From Bradyrhizobium sp. 190 (GTDB taxonomy: Bacteria; Pseudomonadota; Alphaproteobacteria; Rhizobiales; Xanthobacteraceae), in the NCBI RefSeq assembly GCF_023073415.1, contig NZ_JADPJL010000001.1, positions 124,001 to 188,000 on the forward strand: a stretch of DNA of 64,000 nt, written 5' to 3'. A program made the translations under genes and the position numbers. Below are positions 29,580-38,553 of the stretch, in pieces; position 1 is the stretch's first letter, and each line of letters begins with the position of its first letter. The notes under the pieces are model-generated. The model had not been told where the DNA came from. It was given only the letters and a program-made list of their open reading frames with translations, and did not search any database.

Positions 29580-30769
29580 CACCGATCGACCTCTCCGAAC
29601 ACGATGTCGAGCGAGCCGAGAATGGCCGAGACGTCGGCGAGCAGATGGCCTTTGCAGATGAAATCCATCGCCTGCAGATGGGCAAAGCCCGGCGCGCGGA
29701 TCTTGCACTTGTAGGGCCTGTTGCTGCCGTCGGAGACGAGATAGACGCCGAACTCGCCTTTGGGCGCCTCGACTGCGGCGTAGACTTCGCCGGCCGGCAC
29801 GTGCACGCCTTCGGTGTAGAGCTTGAAGTGATGGATCAGCGCTTCCATCGAGCGCTTCATCTCGCCGCGCCGCGGCGGCGCGATCTTGTTGTCCTCGACG
29901 ACGACAGGGCCCTGCCCGTCTGGCGCGCGGAGTTTGGCGATGCACTGCCTCATGATGCGCACGGACTGGCGCATTTCTTCCATGCGGATGCAGTAGCGGT
30001 CGTAGCAATCGCCGTTCTTGCCGATCGGAATGTCGAAATCCATTTCGGCGTAGCATTCGTAAGGCTGCGACTTGCGCAGGTCCCAGGCAGCGCCCGAGCC
30101 GCGCACCATCACGCCGGAGAAGCCCCACTCCCAGGCCTGCTGCAGCGTCACCACGCCGATATCGACGTTGCGCTGCTTGAAGATGCGGTTGCCGGTCAGC
30201 AGCGTTTCGAGGTCGGCGACGACCTGCAGGAACGGGTCGCACCAGGCCTCGATATCGTCGATCAGTTTCGGCGGCAGGTCCTGATGCACACCGCCGACGC
30301 GGAAATAGGCTGCGTGCATGCGCGAGCCGGAGGCCCGCTCATAAAACACCATCAGCTTTTCGCGCTCTTCAAAACCCCACAGCGGCGGGGTCAGGGCGCC
30401 GACGTCCATCGCCTGCGTGGTGACGTTGAGCAGATGCGACAGGATGCGGCCGATCTCGCAATAGAGCACGCGGATCAACTGGCCGCGGCGCGGCACCGTG
30501 ATGCCGAGCAGCTTTTCCGCCGCCATGCAGAACGCATGCTCCTGATTCATCGGCGCGACGTAATCGAGCCGATCGAAATACGGGATCGCCTGCAGATAGG
30601 TCTTCTGCTCGATCAGCTTCTCGGTGCCGCGATGGAGCAATCCGATATGTGGATCGACGCGCTCGACGACTTCGCCGTCGAGCTCGAGCACGAGACGCAG
30701 CACGCCGTGTGCCGCCGGATGCTGCGGTCCGAAGTTGATCGTAAAGTTACGCAGGTTCTGTTCGTTCAT
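29579..30769 (-). CDS. nuoD: NADH-quinone oxidoreductase subunit D
   Basis: 396 residues, the 49-kDa-type subunit that forms the quinone site with NuoB. Characteristic stretches are [21 protein letters not shown] near the start and [18 protein letters not shown], ending in [11 protein letters not shown]. It follows nuoC by 3 bp, and its stop overlaps the start of the FkbM methyltransferase gene. Confidence 0.97.
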   Translation of the reverse strand: MNEQNLRNFTINFGPQHPAAHGVLRLVLELDGEVVERVDPHIGLLHRGTEKLIEQKTYLQAIPYFDRLDYVAPMNQEHAFCMAAEKLLGITVPRRGQLIRVLYCEIGRILSHLLNVTTQAMDVGALTPPLWGFEEREKLMVFYERASGSRMHAAYFRVGGVHQDLPPKLIDDIEAWCDPFLQVVADLETLLTGNRIFKQRNVDIGVVTLQQAWEWGFSGVMVRGSGAAWDLRKSQPYECYAEMDFDIPIGKNGDCYDRYCIRMEEMRQSVRIMRQCIAKLRAPDGQGPVVVEDNKIAPPRRGEMKRSMEALIHHFKLYTEGVHVPAGEVYAAVEAPKGEFGVYLVSDGSNRPYKCKIRAPGFAHLQAMDFICKGHLLADVSAILGSLDIVFGEVDR

Positions 30770-30772
30770 GGG

Positions 30773-31384
30773 TCAGGCCTTCGGCTCAGCCTTCTCATCG
30801 CCCGGCAGCGGGTAGTCCGCGCCTTCCCAGGGCGAGAGGAAATCGAATTTGCGGAATTCCTGGTTGAGGCGGACGGGCTCGTAGAGCACTCGCTTCTCCT
30901 GGTCGTCGTAGCGGACCTCGACGAAACCGGTGAGCGGGAAATCCTTGCGCAGCGGATGGCCGTCGAAGCCGTAATCGGTCAAGAGCCGGCGCATGTCGGG
31001 ATGGCCGGTGAAGATCACGCCGTAGAGATCGTAGGTCTCGCGCTCGAACCAATCGGCGCCGGGAAACACGTCGATGATCGAGGGCACCTGCGTGGTCTCG
31101 TCGGCCTCGGCGCGGACGCGGATGCGCTCGTTCAGCGTCGGCGACAGCAAATGATAGACCACGTCGAAACGCTTCTCGCGGCCGGGATAGTCCACCGCCG
31201 TCACGTCGGTGATGTTGACGAAGCGCAGCGCGGGATCGTCCCTCAGGTACTTCATGACATCGACGATCTTGCCAGCCTCGACCGTGACGGTGAGCTGGTT
31301 GAACGCGACCGCATGGGCGCTGGCCGCGCCGCCAAGCGCGCTAACAATCGTCTGCCCAAGAGCGTCGAGCTTGCCGTCGTCCAT
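30773..31384 (-). CDS. nuoC: NADH-quinone oxidoreductase subunit C
   Basis: 203 residues, the 30-kDa-type subunit. The family signature is [22 protein letters not shown] with [17 protein letters not shown]. It is separate from nuoD here (not fused as in enterics). It belongs to the peripheral arm near the quinone site. It follows nuoB by 11 bp. Confidence 0.97.
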   Translation of the reverse strand: MDDGKLDALGQTIVSALGGAASAHAVAFNQLTVTVEAGKIVDVMKYLRDDPALRFVNITDVTAVDYPGREKRFDVVYHLLSPTLNERIRVRAEADETTQVPSIIDVFPGADWFERETYDLYGVIFTGHPDMRRLLTDYGFDGHPLRKDFPLTGFVEVRYDDQEKRVLYEPVRLNQEFRKFDFLSPWEGADYPLPGDEKAEPKA

Positions 31385-31395
31385 TGCCTAAAACC

Positions 31396-31989
31396 TTAGC
31401 GTTCGATGGTCCCGATGCGGCGGATCTTCTTCTGCAGCAGCAGCACGCCGTAGAGCAGCGCCTCCGCCGTCGGCGGGCATCCGGGCACGTAGATGTCGAT
31501 CGGCACGATGCGGTCGCAGCCGCGCACGACCGAGTAGGAATAGTGATAGTAGCCGCCGCCATTGGCGCACGACCCCATCGAGATCACGTAACGCGGCTCC
31601 GGCATCTGGTCGTAGACCTTGCGCAGCGCCGGCGCCATCTTGTTGGTCAGCGTGCCCGCGACGATCATGACGTCGGACTGCCGCGGCGAGGCGCGCGGCG
31701 CAAAGCCGAAACGCTCGACGTCGTAGCGCGGCATCGACACCTGCATCATCTCGACCGCACAGCAGGCGAGACCGAACGTCATCCACATCAGGGATCCCGT
31801 GCGCGCCCAGGTGATCAGGTCATCAGCGGCAGCGACGAAGAAGCCCTTGTCCGAAAGCTCGTGATTGACCTCGAGGAAGAACGGGTCATTGGCCCCGACC
31901 GGCTTGCCGGTCGAGGGGTCGAGAATGCCCTTCGGCGCCTGCGCGATCGCGGGCGAAGAGCCTGAAGTTGCTGTCGGGCTCAATCCCAT
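31396..31989 (-). CDS. nuoB: NADH-quinone oxidoreductase subunit B
   Basis: Start taken at ATG 31989 ([17 protein letters not shown]), 197 residues; a further upstream start at 32010 would add MEERRAG. The N2 [4Fe-4S] ligands are visible: [10 protein letters not shown] (tandem Cys), [23 protein letters not shown] and [13 protein letters not shown]2 hands electrons to quinone. It overlaps the nuoA end by about 10 bp. The first 25 residues are low-complexity and variable. Confidence 0.96.
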   Translation of the reverse strand: MGLSPTATSGSSPAIAQAPKGILDPSTGKPVGANDPFFLEVNHELSDKGFFVAAADDLITWARTGSLMWMTFGLACCAVEMMQVSMPRYDVERFGFAPRASPRQSDVMIVAGTLTNKMAPALRKVYDQMPEPRYVISMGSCANGGGYYHYSYSVVRGCDRIVPIDIYVPGCPPTAEALLYGVLLLQKKIRRIGTIER

Positions 31990-32345
31990 TCCAGCGCGCC
32001 TTTCTTCCACTCATAAGCAAAGCCGACCGTGAGGACGGCGAGGAACACCATCATGGACCAGAATCCGGTGGCGCCGAGCTTGCCGAACGCGACCGCCCAC
32101 GGGAACAGGAACGCCACTTCGAGGTCGAAAATGATGAAGAGGATCGCGACCAGGTAGAAGCGGACGTCGAACTTCATGCGGGCGTCGTCGAATGCGTTGA
32201 ATCCGCATTCATAGGCGGACAGCTTTTCCGGGTCCGGCTGCTGGAACGCGACCAGAAACGGGGCGATCAGGAGCGCCAGACCGATCAAGCTTGCCACCCC
32301 GATAAACACGACAAGTGGAAGGTAATTTTGCAGGATGCCGGTCAT
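31980..32345 (-). CDS. nuoA: NADH-quinone oxidoreductase subunit A
   Basis: 121 residues and three membrane helices. The family stretch [21 protein letters not shown] is present, holding the conserved Cys-containing loop near the quinone channel, and [15 protein letters not shown]. It is the first gene of the nuo unit, so the promoter should lie upstream of 32345, in the gap to the MarR gene (32346-32542). I see no clear operator there. Confidence 0.97.
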   Translation of the reverse strand: MTGILQNYLPLVVFIGVASLIGLALLIAPFLVAFQQPDPEKLSAYECGFNAFDDARMKFDVRFYLVAILFIIFDLEVAFLFPWAVAFGKLGATGFWSMMVFLAVLTVGFAYEWKKGALEWD

Positions 32346-32542
32346 CGGCGGTGCCTTTTCCTGCGGATTTGGCCGCAGATTCGTTGATTGGAATTATTCT
32401 TGGCTTAGCGCAGCGCAACAGAGGGCGCAAGACAAGCCATCTTGACGTCTATGCCCGCCCTTGGCGTATCGGCAGAACCCGAAAAAGTGTTGCGTTCCTG
32501 CCTCGCCCGACCAACCCGCGCCGGGCCGCAAGGTGCCGAATT

Positions 32543-33058
32543 TCAGTTCAAATCCTTCTCGTCGGCGAGCATCTGGGCAGCCGTGTCGGTCAGGCGATCG
32601 ATCTGGTCGAGCAGCACCTTGAAGTCGTCCTTGCTGAGCTGTTCCAGGAGCCGTCGGTTGCGCTCCTGTGCGCCTGCCACAATGGTGTCATGCGCTGCCA
32701 GCCCGGCCTTGGTCAGGCAAACCAGCGTCTCGCGGTTGTCCCGCGGGTTGACCTCCTTGGCGACCAACTTGCGCGAGACCAGTTCCGCCAGTGCCCGGCT
32801 GATCTGCCCCTTATCCATGCCGACCGCTTCCGCCAGCCGCACCACGCTCATCGCCGGCCGCCGCCCCAGCGAGGCCACCAGGCCGAACTCCACCGAGGAG
32901 AGCCCCGCCAGCCGCTTGTAGCGCAGGATCGCGCCGCGCTTGAGCAGATTGGCCAGCACCATCAGCCGCGATGACATCATCGCGGTGATCGGCGCCAATG
33001 CCTCGTCATTCCCCGCAGCGGGCGCAGGCGCGGTCTGCTTTCCGGGCTTCTGGCTCAT
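32543..33058 (-). CDS. MarR-family transcriptional regulator
   Basis: 171 residues. A winged helix-turn-helix typical of MarR: LSSVEFGLVASLGRRPAMSV, LAEAVGMDKGQISRALAELV, and the wing KEVNPRDNRETLVCLTKAG. MarR proteins repress catabolic or efflux genes until a small, often aromatic, ligand binds. It diverges from a Rieske oxygenase gene, and an inverted repeat lies in the gap (33151-33161). The target is therefore likely the oxygenase gene (inference). The first 20 residues are Pro/Ala rich. Confidence 0.9.
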   Translation of the reverse strand: MSQKPGKQTAPAPAAGNDEALAPITAMMSSRLMVLANLLKRGAILRYKRLAGLSSVEFGLVASLGRRPAMSVVRLAEAVGMDKGQISRALAELVSRKLVAKEVNPRDNRETLVCLTKAGLAAHDTIVAGAQERNRRLLEQLSKDDFKVLLDQIDRLTDTAAQMLADEKDLN

Positions 33059-33150
33059 CCCAAACCTCTGCCAACAAAGCGAGCCGATGCCAAGGTCAGT
33101 GGCGAAGCGCGATCGAACAAATCAATCAAGCGATGCGAAATGCCGATCGT

Positions 33151-33161
33151 TGACATTGTCA
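33151..33161. promoter_or_regulatory. Candidate MarR operator (inverted repeat) with a TTGACA box
   Basis: TGACATTGTCA, five-base arms with a one-base centre, lies between the divergent MarR and Rieske genes. It overlaps TTGACA (33150-33155). Size and place suit a MarR site, but no direct evidence is possible here. Confidence 0.45.
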
Positions 33162-33235
33162 TCGATCTATATTTCACTTCACTCGGACACCTCAAACGAC
33201 CGCGGCGCCAAGAAGCCGTGGCGGGAGGAAGCGGC

Positions 33236-34426
33236 ATGAACATTACGCAGCGGGATCGCGATCTCGGGACCGGCTACGCCATGAAGCCGTCCACGACCCG
33301 GACCGAACTGACCTCGGTCGGCCGCGGCACGCCGATGGGCGAACTGCTGCGGCGCTACTGGCACCCGGTAGGGCTCGTCGCCGACGCCACCGATATCCCC
33401 AGAAAACTACGCGTGCTCGGCGAGGATCTGGTGCTGTTTCGCGACAGGCACGCGCGGGCCGGCCTCTTGCACGCTCGCTGCTGCCATCGCGGCACCACGC
33501 TCTATTACGGCAAGGTCGAGGAAGACGGCATCCGCTGCTGCTATCACGGCTGGAAGTTCGACACCGAGGGCCATTGCCTCGAACAGCCCTGCGAGCCCGA
33601 GGGCGGCCTGTTCAAGGACAAAATTCGCCAGCCCTGGTATCCCCTGCAGGAACGCTACGGCCTGATCTTCGCCTATCTCGGCCCGGCCGAGAAGAAACCG
33701 GCTCTGCCGCGCTACGAATGCCTGGAAAACATGGACGACGGCGAGTTCGTCGAGGCCGATGATTCTTCCATCGGCGGCGGCGGCCCGGCCGTCATTCCCT
33801 GCAACTGGCTGCAGCATTTCGAAAACGTCGTCGACCCCTACCACGTCCCCGTGCTGCACGGATCGTTCTCGGGGCCGCAATTCACTGACATGATGGCCTC
33901 GATGCCGGAGGTGAAGTTCGAGATGTCTTCGCGCGGCGTCACCGTGCGTTCGATCCGGAGCCAGGACGACGGCAAGGTGTTTTATCGGGTGACGGAAGCC
34001 GCCCTCCCGACGCTGCGCGTGGTGGCCAATCCGCGCGTGGCGCAATTCGCCCGCGTCGAGTCGATCGGCTGGACGTTGCCGATCGACGACACGTCGTTCC
34101 GCATCTATGTCGCGGGCCGGGTGAAGAATTCGGGCGACATCGGACGGATGCGCTCAAAATTCAACGGCAAGTTCTGGTGGGACATGACCGAACAGGAGCA
34201 CCAGCAATTCCCCGGCGATTACGAAGCGCAGGTCGGCCAGGGCCCCGTGACGCTGCATTCGGAAGAGCACTTTGGCCAGAGCGACCGCGGCATCCTGATG
34301 ATCCGGCGAATGCTGAGCGATCAGCTTGAGGCGATCGCCGCGGGCCGCGATCCAATCGGCATCTCCTTCGATTCGAACGCGCCGCCGGTGGAATTCGAGG
34401 CGGGGAATTTCATTCGCGAGGCGTGA
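33236..34426 (+). CDS. Rieske-type aromatic-ring-hydroxylating oxygenase, alpha subunit
   Basis: Start at ATG 33236 (GGGAGGA six bases upstream), 396 residues. The Rieske [2Fe-2S] ligands are in RCCHRGTTLYYG and RCCYHGWKFD (C-x-H and C-x2-H). The mononuclear iron site fits NVVDPYHVPVLHGSF (H-x4-H). Proteins of this type hydroxylate or demethylate aromatic compounds and need separate reductase and ferredoxin partners, none of which is seen here. It is followed by a broken MFS transporter gene, as if transporter and enzyme once formed a catabolic pair under the MarR regulator. Substrate unknown. Confidence 0.9.
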   Translation: MNITQRDRDLGTGYAMKPSTTRTELTSVGRGTPMGELLRRYWHPVGLVADATDIPRKLRVLGEDLVLFRDRHARAGLLHARCCHRGTTLYYGKVEEDGIRCCYHGWKFDTEGHCLEQPCEPEGGLFKDKIRQPWYPLQERYGLIFAYLGPAEKKPALPRYECLENMDDGEFVEADDSSIGGGGPAVIPCNWLQHFENVVDPYHVPVLHGSFSGPQFTDMMASMPEVKFEMSSRGVTVRSIRSQDDGKVFYRVTEAALPTLRVVANPRVAQFARVESIGWTLPIDDTSFRIYVAGRVKNSGDIGRMRSKFNGKFWWDMTEQEHQQFPGDYEAQVGQGPVTLHSEEHFGQSDRGILMIRRMLSDQLEAIAAGRDPIGISFDSNAPPVEFEAGNFIREA

Positions 34427-34463
34427 GGCGGCCCGTTCGGCAAAAAGCAACATCCAGGGGGAA

Positions 34464-34836
34464 ATGGTGGATCTCGCGCCATAGGCAGCCTTGCAAACGG
34501 ACGCCGCCGCAAAGCCCTCGATCCGGCGATATTACGTGCTGGCGTTGTGACGGTCATCTATGCGCTGAACTTCCTCGACCGCACCATCTTCAACGTTCTG
34601 ATCGAGCCGATCAAAAAGGAGTTTGCGCTCAGCGACACAACGATGGGCCTGCTGGCAGGCTTCGGCTTCGCGCTGTTCTATTCGCTGCTAGGCATCCCGA
34701 TCGCGCGCATTGCCGACCGCTTCAACCGCCGCAACATCGTGGCCGTTGCGCTGGCGTTCTGGAGCGCGATGACGGTTTTTTGCGGCATGGCGCAAAGCGT
34801 GGCAACGCTGGCGCTGGCGCGTATCGGCGTCGCCGA
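34464..34836 (+). pseudogene. MFS transporter, N-terminal remnant with frameshifts
   Basis: A start with AGGGGGA just before it reads MVDLAP, and in a shifted frame continues AALQTDAAAKPSIRRYYVLAL, then in a third frame VIYALNFLDRTIFNVLIEP. It goes on into typical MFS helices 1-3 (GFALFYSLLGIPIARIADRF), but homology ends near 34836 and a stop follows at 34855. About one quarter of a transporter remains. It sits 37 bp after the Rieske oxygenase, so it may once have carried that enzyme's substrate. Confidence 0.75.
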
Positions 34837-34957
34837 TATTCAGCGGGCGAGTTGATCCGGTCGGCTCGAAGCCGAGCCCTTCCTTTTGTTTTTATTATTG
34901 TTTTGATCCCGGCCGGCGTCCGCACGGCCCGCGTCGCTGTCGGTCGAGCGATCTGTA

Positions 34958-34973
34958 TGTGATCTACATCACG
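34958..34973. promoter_or_regulatory. CRP/FNR-family-like binding site
   Basis: TGTGATCTACATCACG, a near-perfect inverted repeat of the CRP type (TGTGA-N6-TCACA). The next gene starts at 35107. Which regulator binds cannot be read. Confidence 0.5.
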
Positions 34974-35106
34974 GATATTCGGCGGAAAACAGGCCAAAAA
35001 CCGGCCGAATGAAACCATTTTGCCGAAACCGCGAAACCATACTGAAACACACGGGGCGTACATCCCTAGCCAACACAGGACGTCAAAGGCGTCCGGGAGG
35101 CATCAT

Positions 35107-35301
35107 ATGAACCACTCAATTCATTCAGCGGATCGCAGTACCCATTTGAAGATCGTGGTCGTCGCACTCGTGGCTGGCATCGCGGTGGCGGCGTTCGGCA
35201 TTTCCGCCCGGACCGGCGCGGATTACAGCCAGACCGCCCAGGTCGTGAAGGCCGGCAAGCCGGTGGTCGTCACCAGCTCGAGCACCTCGACGGTGCGCTA
35301 A
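35107..35301 (+). CDS. Small single-pass membrane or exported protein, unknown function
   Basis: 64 residues from ATG 35107, preceded by CGGGAGGC. One hydrophobic segment (residues 17-34, VVVALVAGIAVAAFGIS), then a Ser/Thr-rich tail (VVTSSSTSTVR). A strong terminator follows the stop by 29 bp, supporting real expression as a single-gene unit. A CRP/FNR-like palindrome lies about 140 bp upstream of the start. Similar small proteins occur in Bradyrhizobium; function unknown. Confidence 0.6.
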   Translation: MNHSIHSADRSTHLKIVVVALVAGIAVAAFGISARTGADYSQTAQVVKAGKPVVVTSSSTSTVR

Positions 35302-35330
35302 ACGGTATCGAATTTTATTGGAATAAAAAC

Positions 35331-35354
35331 GGCCGCCTGATGGGCGGCCTTTTT
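35331..35354 (+). terminator. Intrinsic terminator of the small membrane-protein gene
   Basis: GGCCGCC and GGCGGCC arms with a short loop, followed by five T. Confidence 0.85.
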
Positions 35355-35398
35355 GTTTGCGGCTGGTCGTGAAGAGATCGGTTCAAGCCATTGATAAA

Positions 35399-35475
35399 TG
35401 GCGCGAGAGACGGGACTCGAACCCGCGGCCTCCGCCGTGACAGGGCGGCGCTCTAACCAACTGAGCTACTCCCGC
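35399..35475 (-). tRNA. tRNA-Asp (anticodon GTC)
   Basis: 77 bases including an encoded CCA. The acceptor stem GCGGGAG pairs with CTCTCGC, the D arm AGCTCAGTTGGTTAGAGC and the T arm GGGTTCGAGTCCC are normal, and the anticodon loop is CTGTCAC. Confidence 0.97.
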
Positions 35476-35663
35476 GGATGCCGTAATCATGTTCTGATCC
35501 GCGCAGAACCGAGGGCATAAAGGCCCGCTCCCGCTTAGTCAAGGACGTTGCGAATCCCAGCGTCAGACGGGCGTTTCTGCGATTCCGATGCAAATAACGC
35601 CCTGTTTTCAGGCCAAATAGCGTAGGCAGCGATTACCCGAATCGTTTAAGGCCTGATACGTCT

Positions 35664-35679
35664 GGGTTTCTTGAAACCC
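35664..35679. repeat. Palindrome in the 322-base gap before the HU gene
   Basis: GGGTTTCTTGAAACCC, perfect seven-base arms, about 120 bp upstream of the HU start; a third GGGTTTC half follows at 35709. No gene is seen in 35476-35797. It could be an operator or a supercoiling-sensitive element; no regulator can be named. Confidence 0.4.
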
Positions 35680-35797
35680 TCCCCCGCTCTGGTTGCACCG
35701 GACTCTTAGGGTTTCAAGTCACCACGCAAGGCATTTTCCGGCGCGAACCGGTTTCACAGCGCGTTCAAAGCCATTCAACCAACGAGGAGCGCCAGAT

Positions 35798-36097
35798 ATG
35801 GCGAAGAAAGCAGCGACTCCAGCCACTATCACACTCAAACATCTGGCCGCAGCGCTGGCCGAGGAACATGACCTGTCGAAGAAGGCTGCCGAGGCGATCC
35901 TGACCGACATGGTCGGCAAGATTGCAAAACACCTGAAGAAGGGCGAGCGGATCCGTATCGTGGGGCTCGGCATCCTCCAGGTCCGCAAGCGCGCCGCCCG
36001 CACCGGGCGCAACCCCGCCACCGGCGAGCCGATCCAGATCAAGGCCAGCAAGAAGGTCGCCTTCCGCGCCGCCAAGGAACTCAAGGAAGCCGTCTGA
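35798..36097 (+). CDS. HU-family DNA-binding protein
   Basis: 99 residues. The HU/IHF core begins with an Ala/Lys-rich stretch and TLKHLAAALAEEHDLSKK. The DNA-wrapping arm contains GRNPATGEPIQIKASKKVAF, with the Pro that intercalates DNA. It is a histone-like nucleoid protein. GAGGAG precedes ATG 35798. A terminator follows, so it is monocistronic. The paired palindrome in the upstream gap is a possible control site. HU rather than IHF is favoured by the GRNPATGE form of the arm, though subtype is uncertain. Confidence 0.92.
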   Translation: MAKKAATPATITLKHLAAALAEEHDLSKKAAEAILTDMVGKIAKHLKKGERIRIVGLGILQVRKRAARTGRNPATGEPIQIKASKKVAFRAAKELKEAV

Positions 36098-36126
36098 TTC
36101 CAACGCGCCTCCTGATCCGACCAAAA

Positions 36127-36162
36127 GCGTCATTCCGGCGGGGACCCGGAATGGCGCTTTTC
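36127..36162 (+). terminator. Intrinsic terminator of the HU gene
   Basis: Arms GCGTCATTCCGG and CCGGAATGGCGC (one bulge) followed by TTTTCT. Confidence 0.8.
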
Positions 36163-36203
36163 TGTTATAGAACGCTTTCCCTTGCCCAGTTTTTCGGATC
36201 GTC

Positions 36204-37460
36204 ATGCCGGCCTCGCCCATAGCCTTCACCCACGATGTCACCGAGCGCTTCCTGCGCTATGTCGTGATCGACACCCAGTCCGATCCGGCATCGCCGACCT
36301 GCCCTTCCACCGAGAAGCAGAAGAATCTGGGCCGCCTGCTGGCCTCGGAGTTACAGGCGATGGGGCTCACCGACGCCCATCTCGACGAGCACGGCTATGT
36401 CTATGCGACGATCCCGGCCAATACCGACAGACAAGTTCCGGTGATCTGTTTCTGCTCGCACATGGACACGTCTCCGGACTGCACCGGCGCCAACGTCAAG
36501 CCGCAGATTGTGAAGAATTACCAGGGCGGCGATATCGTGCTGGCGGCCGATCCCAGCCAGGTGATCCGGCCAGCCGACCATCCCGCGCTCGCCGGCCAGA
36601 TCGGGCATGACATCATCACGACCGACGGCACCACGCTCTTGGGGGCCGATAACAAGGCCGGCCTTGCCGAGATCATGGACGCGGCGCGGTTCCTGATTCA
36701 AAATCCTGATATCAAGCACGGCACGATCAAGATCCTGTTCACGCCCGACGAGGAGATCGGCCGCGGCGTCGACAAGGTCGACCTGAAGAAACTCGGCGCC
36801 GACTTCGCCTATACGATGGACGGCGAATCCGCAGGGAATATCGAGGACGAAACCTTTTCGGCCGACGGCGCCACCATCACCATCGAGGGCGTCTCGACCC
36901 ATCCCGGCTTCGCCAAGGGCAAGATGGAGCACGCGATCAAGATCGCCGCCGCCATCGTCGACCGCCTGCCCAGGGATACCTGCTCGCCTGAGACCACCGA
37001 GGGCCAGGAAGGCTTTCTGCACCCGATCGGCATTACGGGCGCGCTGGAGAAAGCCACCATCGGCTTCATCGTGCGCGATTTCACCGACGAAGGGCTGCAG
37101 CAAAAGGAAGCCCTGCTCGAAGGCATCGTCAAACAAGTGATGAAGGATTATCCACGCTCGACGTACCGGATGGAGATCAAGCCGCAATACCGCAACATGA
37201 AGCAGGTGATCGACCGCCACCCCGAAACCGTCGACTATGCCATCGAGGCAATCAAGCGCGCGGGGCTGACGCCGGTGCGAAGCTCGGTCCGCGGCGGCAC
37301 CGACGGTTCACGGCTGTCGTTCATGGGCCTGCCCTGCCCCAACATCTTCGCCGGCGAACACGCGTTTCATTCGCGGCTGGAATGGGTCAGCCGCCAGGAC
37401 ATGGAAAAGGCGGCGGAGACGATCGTGCATCTGGCCATGATTTGGGAAGAACGGGCGTAG
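36204..37460 (+). CDS. pepT: Peptidase T (tripeptide aminopeptidase)
   Basis: 418 residues, the usual PepT size. M20-family metal site motifs: CFCSHMDTSPDCTG (His and Asp), GADNKAGLAEIM, FTPDEEIGRGVD (catalytic Glu pair) and the C-terminal FAGEHAFHSRLEWVS. It releases the N-terminal residue of tripeptides in the cytoplasm using two Zn ions. It looks intact, but a degenerate copy of its last ~25 codons lies at 38335-38408 in the same orientation. Confidence 0.95.
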   Translation: MPASPIAFTHDVTERFLRYVVIDTQSDPASPTCPSTEKQKNLGRLLASELQAMGLTDAHLDEHGYVYATIPANTDRQVPVICFCSHMDTSPDCTGANVKPQIVKNYQGGDIVLAADPSQVIRPADHPALAGQIGHDIITTDGTTLLGADNKAGLAEIMDAARFLIQNPDIKHGTIKILFTPDEEIGRGVDKVDLKKLGADFAYTMDGESAGNIEDETFSADGATITIEGVSTHPGFAKGKMEHAIKIAAAIVDRLPRDTCSPETTEGQEGFLHPIGITGALEKATIGFIVRDFTDEGLQQKEALLEGIVKQVMKDYPRSTYRMEIKPQYRNMKQVIDRHPETVDYAIEAIKRAGLTPVRSSVRGGTDGSRLSFMGLPCPNIFAGEHAFHSRLEWVSRQDMEKAAETIVHLAMIWEERA

Positions 37461-37608
37461 CAACGTCGGCAAAGCTTCCATCGCATTGATTTGCATCAAC
37501 TGCGGACCTTCAAGCAGTAATAAGCCGACGGCCAAGAAGCCGACCGAAAGACGTTGCTCCAATCGCACCCGTCAGTTCGGGTTTTGCATGAAAACGAGGA
37601 AGTCCACC

Positions 37609-37986
37609 ATGCGGTTGTCTATCGTCGTCGCTTTGGCGCTTATCGTTGGAGCTACCGGCTCAACGTCCGTATCTCCAGCACTGGCTGCTCCCGACTGTCC
37701 AAAATTGGTAGAGCTGGCGGATTGGGGCGAGAACACGACCGGCGATATCAGCGTCGCGTCGGGGCAAAGTTGCCAGTTTCCGATCACAATTCGCGGCACA
37801 GCGACCAGCTCGGACATTTTAAAAAAGCCGGCGCACGGCAAGTTGAAAAAGCTCAACATAACGACTTACGAATACAAGGCGAAGGCTAGGTACAAGGGGA
37901 GCGATACCTTTGCCATCAAGGCAACGGGCCAGGGGCCGACCGCCTCCGGCACGTCCGTAATTACAGTGCAAGCGACGATCAAATAG
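37609..37986 (+). CDS. Exported protein with a small beta-sandwich-like domain, unknown function
   Basis: Start taken at ATG 37609 (AGGAAG seven bases before it), 125 residues; ATG 37588 is an alternative. Signal peptide to about residue 27 (ALALIVGATGSTSVSPALAA). The mature part has two Cys (PDCPKL, GQSCQFP) and a stretch KKPAHGKLKKLNITTYEY followed by YKGSDTFAIKA, which resembles bacterial Ig-like/cadherin-like repeat domains common in Bradyrhizobium exported proteins. It follows pepT by about 150 bp and precedes a decayed copy of the pepT 3' end, so it looks like inserted cargo. Confidence 0.7.
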   Translation: MRLSIVVALALIVGATGSTSVSPALAAPDCPKLVELADWGENTTGDISVASGQSCQFPITIRGTATSSDILKKPAHGKLKKLNITTYEYKAKARYKGSDTFAIKATGQGPTASGTSVITVQATIK

Positions 37987-38038
37987 GTTCCTCGTGTCCG
38001 TCGCCCGGCGGACGCGCAATGCCGTCCAACAAGTTGTC

Positions 38039-38236
38039 TTACGGCAGCGACCCTCTCAGGTCTGCTACGCCTATATCCAACGTGCTTTGGCCGCCGACCT
38101 CGTGCGTGGCATGCGTGCGGACCTCACTGTGTTCGGGCCCAGTGACGACTCGAACGATGATCGTCCCGAGCACAAGCACCGTGACCATAATCAGCCCAGT
38201 CCGGACCGGAGTTAGATACAGATCGGACAAGCGCAT
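38039..38236 (-). CDS. Possible small membrane protein (weak)
   Basis: 65 residues from ATG 38236 with one hydrophobic segment (MVTVLVLGTIIVRVV). I see no family and no strong ribosome site. It lies between the exported-protein gene and the pepT fragment, in DNA that looks acquired. It may be spurious. Confidence 0.3.
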   Translation of the reverse strand: MRLSDLYLTPVRTGLIMVTVLVLGTIIVRVVTGPEHSEVRTHATHEVGGQSTLDIGVADLRGSLP

Positions 38237-38334
38237 CATTGCTGCACCCATGCGCATCGCCGCCAGCCCGATCCAACAAGCGTCGTTGAGTCGTCGGGCG
38301 ATTTGGTGGCGTAGCTATGGCGATCCGGCGTTTA

Positions 38335-38408
38335 ATTGGAATGGGTCAGCCGCCAGGATATGGAAGGGCCGTGCAGACCATCGTGCATCCCGTCACGATC
38401 TGGATAGG
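38335..38408 (+). pseudogene. Decayed copy of the pepT 3' end
   Basis: The bases match the end of pepT (37378-37457) around EWVSRQDME and IVHLAMIWE, but with a frameshift after the first nine codons. It has no start. It is in the same orientation as pepT and about 0.9 kb downstream. Confidence 0.75.
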
Positions 38409-38429
38409 CAGGTCAGCGAAGCTCTCGCC

Positions 38430-38546
38430 CCGTCATTGCCTGCGACAAGCGCGAAGCGCTTGCGCAAGGGAGTGACAGCGACGAAGCAATCCATGCCTCG
38501 GCGCCCGCCGATGGATGGATTGCTTCGCTCCGCTCGCAAATGACGA
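38430..38546. repeat. Intergenic repeat, family B copy 1
   Basis: Contains ACGAAGCAATCCATG and, inverted, ATGGATTGCTTCGCT followed by CGCAAATGACGAAG. A closer-to-consensus copy lies at 61210-61290. This type of inverted repeat is common in Bradyrhizobium intergenic DNA. Confidence 0.75.
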
Positions 38547-38553
38547 AGGCGAA

